A program made the translations under genes and the position numbers. This document shows, piece after piece, positions 38,381-40,189 of a stretch of 40,189 nucleotides of DNA. Numbering within the stretch: the first letter of the stretch is position 1; each line of letters begins with the position of its first letter. This DNA is from Hyphomicrobiales bacterium (GTDB lineage Bacteria; Pseudomonadota; Alphaproteobacteria; Rhizobiales; Rhizobiaceae). Location: contig UBJO01000029.1 in assembly GCA_900465665.1 (NCBI GenBank), positions 1-40,189 on the forward strand, in the 5' to 3' direction. Below the pieces are notes generated by a model that saw only the letters and a program-made list of their open reading frames with translations, was not told the DNA's origin and did not search any database.

Positions 38381-39088
38381 ATGAAGACTATCGTCATCTG
38401 CTCCGGCGGATTGGACTCCGTTTCGCTTGCGCACAGGATCGCCGCGGAACAGCAACTTATCGGCCTGCTCTCGTTCGATTACGGCCAGCGTCACCGCAAG
38501 GAACTCGACTATGCCGCCGCCTGCGCAAAGCGGCTCGGCGTGCCGCATCAGATCATCGACATCAGGCCGATCGGCAGCCATCTCACCGGCTCGGCGCTGA
38601 CCGACAATATCGACGTGCCCGACGGCCACTATGCCGAGGAAACCATGAAGGCGACGGTGGTTCCGAACCGCAACGCCATCATGCTCGCCATCGCCTTCGG
38701 GCTTGCCGCCGCGCAGAAGGCGGATGCCGTTGCCGTTGCCGTGCATGGCGGCGATCACTTCATCTATCCCGATTGCCGCCCCGGCTTCATCGACGCGTTT
38801 CAGGTGATGCAGGATGCCGCGCTGGACGGCTATGCCAGCGTCAAGCTGCAGGCGCCCTACGTCAATGCCACCAAGGCTGATATCGTCACGGATGGGGCAA
38901 AGCACGGCACGCCGTTTGCGGAGACGTGGTCGTGCTACAAGGGCGGGGCGCGCCATTGTGGGCGCTGCGGCACCTGCGTCGAGCGGCGCGAGGCCTTCCA
39001 TCTGGCTGGCGTCGCGGACCCGACGGAGTACGAGGACGCGGATTTCTGGAAGTCGGCGACATCGGGCTTCTCGGCCACGGAGGTGTAA
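38381..39088 (+). CDS. queC: 7-cyano-7-deazaguanine synthase
   Basis: 235 residues. MKTIVICSGGLDSVSLAH carries the PP-loop (SGGLDS) for ATP; SFDYGQRHRKELD, VPNRNAIMLAIAFGLA and VHGGDHFIYPDCRPGF are family motifs. A zinc site at the end has four Cys (CYKGGARHCGRCGTCVERREAF). It converts 7-carboxy-7-deazaguanine to preQ0 with ATP and ammonia. ATG 38381 lies 9 bases after the riboswitch AAGGGA. Confidence 0.97.
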   Translation: MKTIVICSGGLDSVSLAHRIAAEQQLIGLLSFDYGQRHRKELDYAAACAKRLGVPHQIIDIRPIGSHLTGSALTDNIDVPDGHYAEETMKATVVPNRNAIMLAIAFGLAAAQKADAVAVAVHGGDHFIYPDCRPGFIDAFQVMQDAALDGYASVKLQAPYVNATKADIVTDGAKHGTPFAETWSCYKGGARHCGRCGTCVERREAFHLAGVADPTEYEDADFWKSATSGFSATEV

Positions 39089-39092
39089 CCCC

Positions 39093-39449
39093 GTGTTCCG
39101 CATTACCAAGGAATTCCACTTCTCCGCCTCGCATCAGCTCTCGCACCTGCCCGCCGATCACCAGTGCGCGCGGCTGCATGGCCACAACTATATCGTCGTC
39201 GTAGAGCTTGCCGCGTCAGAGCTCGACGCGGACGGCTTCGTGCGCGATTATCACGAGCTTGCCCCGCTGAAGCGCTATATCGACGATCGTTTCGACCACC
39301 GGCATCTGAACGAGGTGCTTGGTCATGATCGGGTGACGTCGGAATATCTCGCCAAGCACTTTTACGACTGGTGTAAGGCGATCCTGCCGGAAACGTCGGC
39401 CGTCCGGGTCAGCGAGACGCCGAAGACGTGGGCGGAGTATCGGCCATGA
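39093..39449 (+). CDS. queD: 6-carboxy-5,6,7,8-tetrahydropterin synthase
   Basis: 118 residues. It starts at GTG 39093 ([16 protein letters not shown]), 4 bases after the queC stop, with GGAGGTG upstream. The zinc ligands H14, H29 and H31 and the catalytic Cys25 are in the [12 protein letters not shown] region. The core continues through [20 protein letters not shown] and [10 protein letters not shown]. It converts dihydroneopterin triphosphate to CPH4. The TGA overlaps the ATG of queE (ATGA). Confidence 0.95.
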   Translation: MFRITKEFHFSASHQLSHLPADHQCARLHGHNYIVVVELAASELDADGFVRDYHELAPLKRYIDDRFDHRHLNEVLGHDRVTSEYLAKHFYDWCKAILPETSAVRVSETPKTWAEYRP

Positions 39450-40177
39450 GCGCCGATCACAAGATCCGCGTCAGCGAGATCTTCGGGCCGACCATCCAGG
39501 GCGAGGGGGTGCTGATCGGCCTGCCGACGGTGTTTGTGCGTACCGGCGGCTGCGATTACCGCTGTTCGTGGTGCGACACGCTGCATGCCGTCGACAGCGA
39601 ATATCGCGATCAATGGACGCCGATGTTGGTGGAGGAGATTTGGGCCGAGGTCGTTTCGCTCTCGGGCGGGCAGCCGCTGACCGTCTCGCTCTCCGGCGGC
39701 AATCCGGCGATCCAGCCGCTCGGGCCGCTGATTGCGCGCGGCCATGGCGAGGGCTATCGGTTCGCGCTGGAGACGCAGGGCAGTGTCGCCAGGGATTGGT
39801 TTGCCGATCTCGACACGCTGGTCTTGAGCCCGAAGCCGCCGTCGAGCGGCATGGAGACGGATTGGGGGCAGTTCGAGGACTGTCTGCGGAAGGCTGCCGG
39901 CGGGCCTGAGGTTGCGTTGAAGATCGTGGTGTTCGATGAGCGGGATTATCGATATGCGCGGGAGGTTGCGGGACGGTATCCGGATTTGCCGGTCTATCTG
40001 CAGCCGGGCAACCACACGCCACCGCCTGCCGATGACGATGATGCCAGGATCGATATCGACGGGATCATGGAGCGGATGTTGTGGCTGGTGGGGAAGGTGA
40101 CCGAGGATCGGTGGTTCGAGGCGAGGGTGCTGCCGCAGCTGCATGTGTTGTTGTGGGGGAATCGGCGGGGGGTGTGA
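39446..40177 (+). CDS. queE: 7-carboxy-7-deazaguanine synthase (radical SAM)
   Basis: 243 residues from ATG 39446. The radical-SAM cluster motif is C36-D-Y-R-C40-S-W-C43 (CX3CX2C), preceded by [24 protein letters not shown], the QueE start. Other motifs are [24 protein letters not shown] and LSPKPPSSG. It rearranges CPH4 to carboxy-deazaguanine with SAM, making the substrate of QueC. GGAG lies upstream. It ends 12 bases from the window edge, and no further que gene is visible. Confidence 0.95.
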   Translation: MSADHKIRVSEIFGPTIQGEGVLIGLPTVFVRTGGCDYRCSWCDTLHAVDSEYRDQWTPMLVEEIWAEVVSLSGGQPLTVSLSGGNPAIQPLGPLIARGHGEGYRFALETQGSVARDWFADLDTLVLSPKPPSSGMETDWGQFEDCLRKAAGGPEVALKIVVFDERDYRYAREVAGRYPDLPVYLQPGNHTPPPADDDDARIDIDGIMERMLWLVGKVTEDRWFEARVLPQLHVLLWGNRRGV

Positions 40178-40189
40178 GTGGGATTGGTG

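Overview
The window looks like chromosomal DNA of a Rhizobiaceae alphaproteobacterium (Rhizobium/Agrobacterium/Sinorhizobium group). It is GC-rich, and it carries CpdR, a rhizobial CyoABCD quinol oxidase, an Atu4866-family protein, a conserved rhizobial small RNA (suhB/mmgR type) beside hisN, and GltB/GltD with typical alphaproteobacterial sequence. All of this rests on reading the sequence; no database search was run.

Layout. Positions 1-5.1 kb hold the start of an exported protein, tRNA-Val(GAC), cpdR, an N-formylglutamate amidohydrolase, a divergent small RNA, hisN and a soluble double-PAS chemoreceptor. Positions 5.2-10.5 kb hold a Gln-rich cell-wall hydrolase lipoprotein, an alpha/beta hydrolase, a heat-shock Hsp20 gene with an RpoH-type promoter and an SD-masking hairpin, and an SBF-type transporter divergent from a LysR regulator. 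Positions 10.5-12.2 kb are an accessory-looking stretch with a 42-codon membrane microprotein, a broken gene and an unknown exported protein. Positions 12.4-16.5 kb are the cyoABCD operon, with an FNR/FixK-like box just upstream.

Positions 16.6-24.6 kb hold threonine aldolase and the glutamate synthase genes gltB and gltD, with a long structured leader before gltB and a coupled mini-ORF before gltD. Positions 24.7-30.2 kb hold an exported unknown protein, a LysE-family exporter, an SDR/AraC divergent pair, and a LysR gene divergent from an Atu4866-SDR operon. The last two intergenic regions each contain clean palindromes. Positions 30.3-38.2 kb are envelope genes: a DUF459 SGNH-like protein lacking the canonical catalytic Ser and His, an MltB-type lytic transglycosylase, galU, an outer-membrane beta-barrel, an arabinose-5-phosphate isomerase (KdsD/KpsF), and an NfeD-SPFH pair. 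Positions 38.3-40.2 kb are queC-queD-queE behind a preQ1-I riboswitch.

Most of the window is core metabolism and envelope function. The strongest non-coding signals are the preQ1-I riboswitch, the suhB/mmgR-like sRNA, the RpoH promoter plus SD hairpin of hsp20, the overlapping dyads before cyoA, and the operators at 27.15 and 28.98 kb. I saw no CRISPR array, insertion sequence, prophage or obvious defence island.
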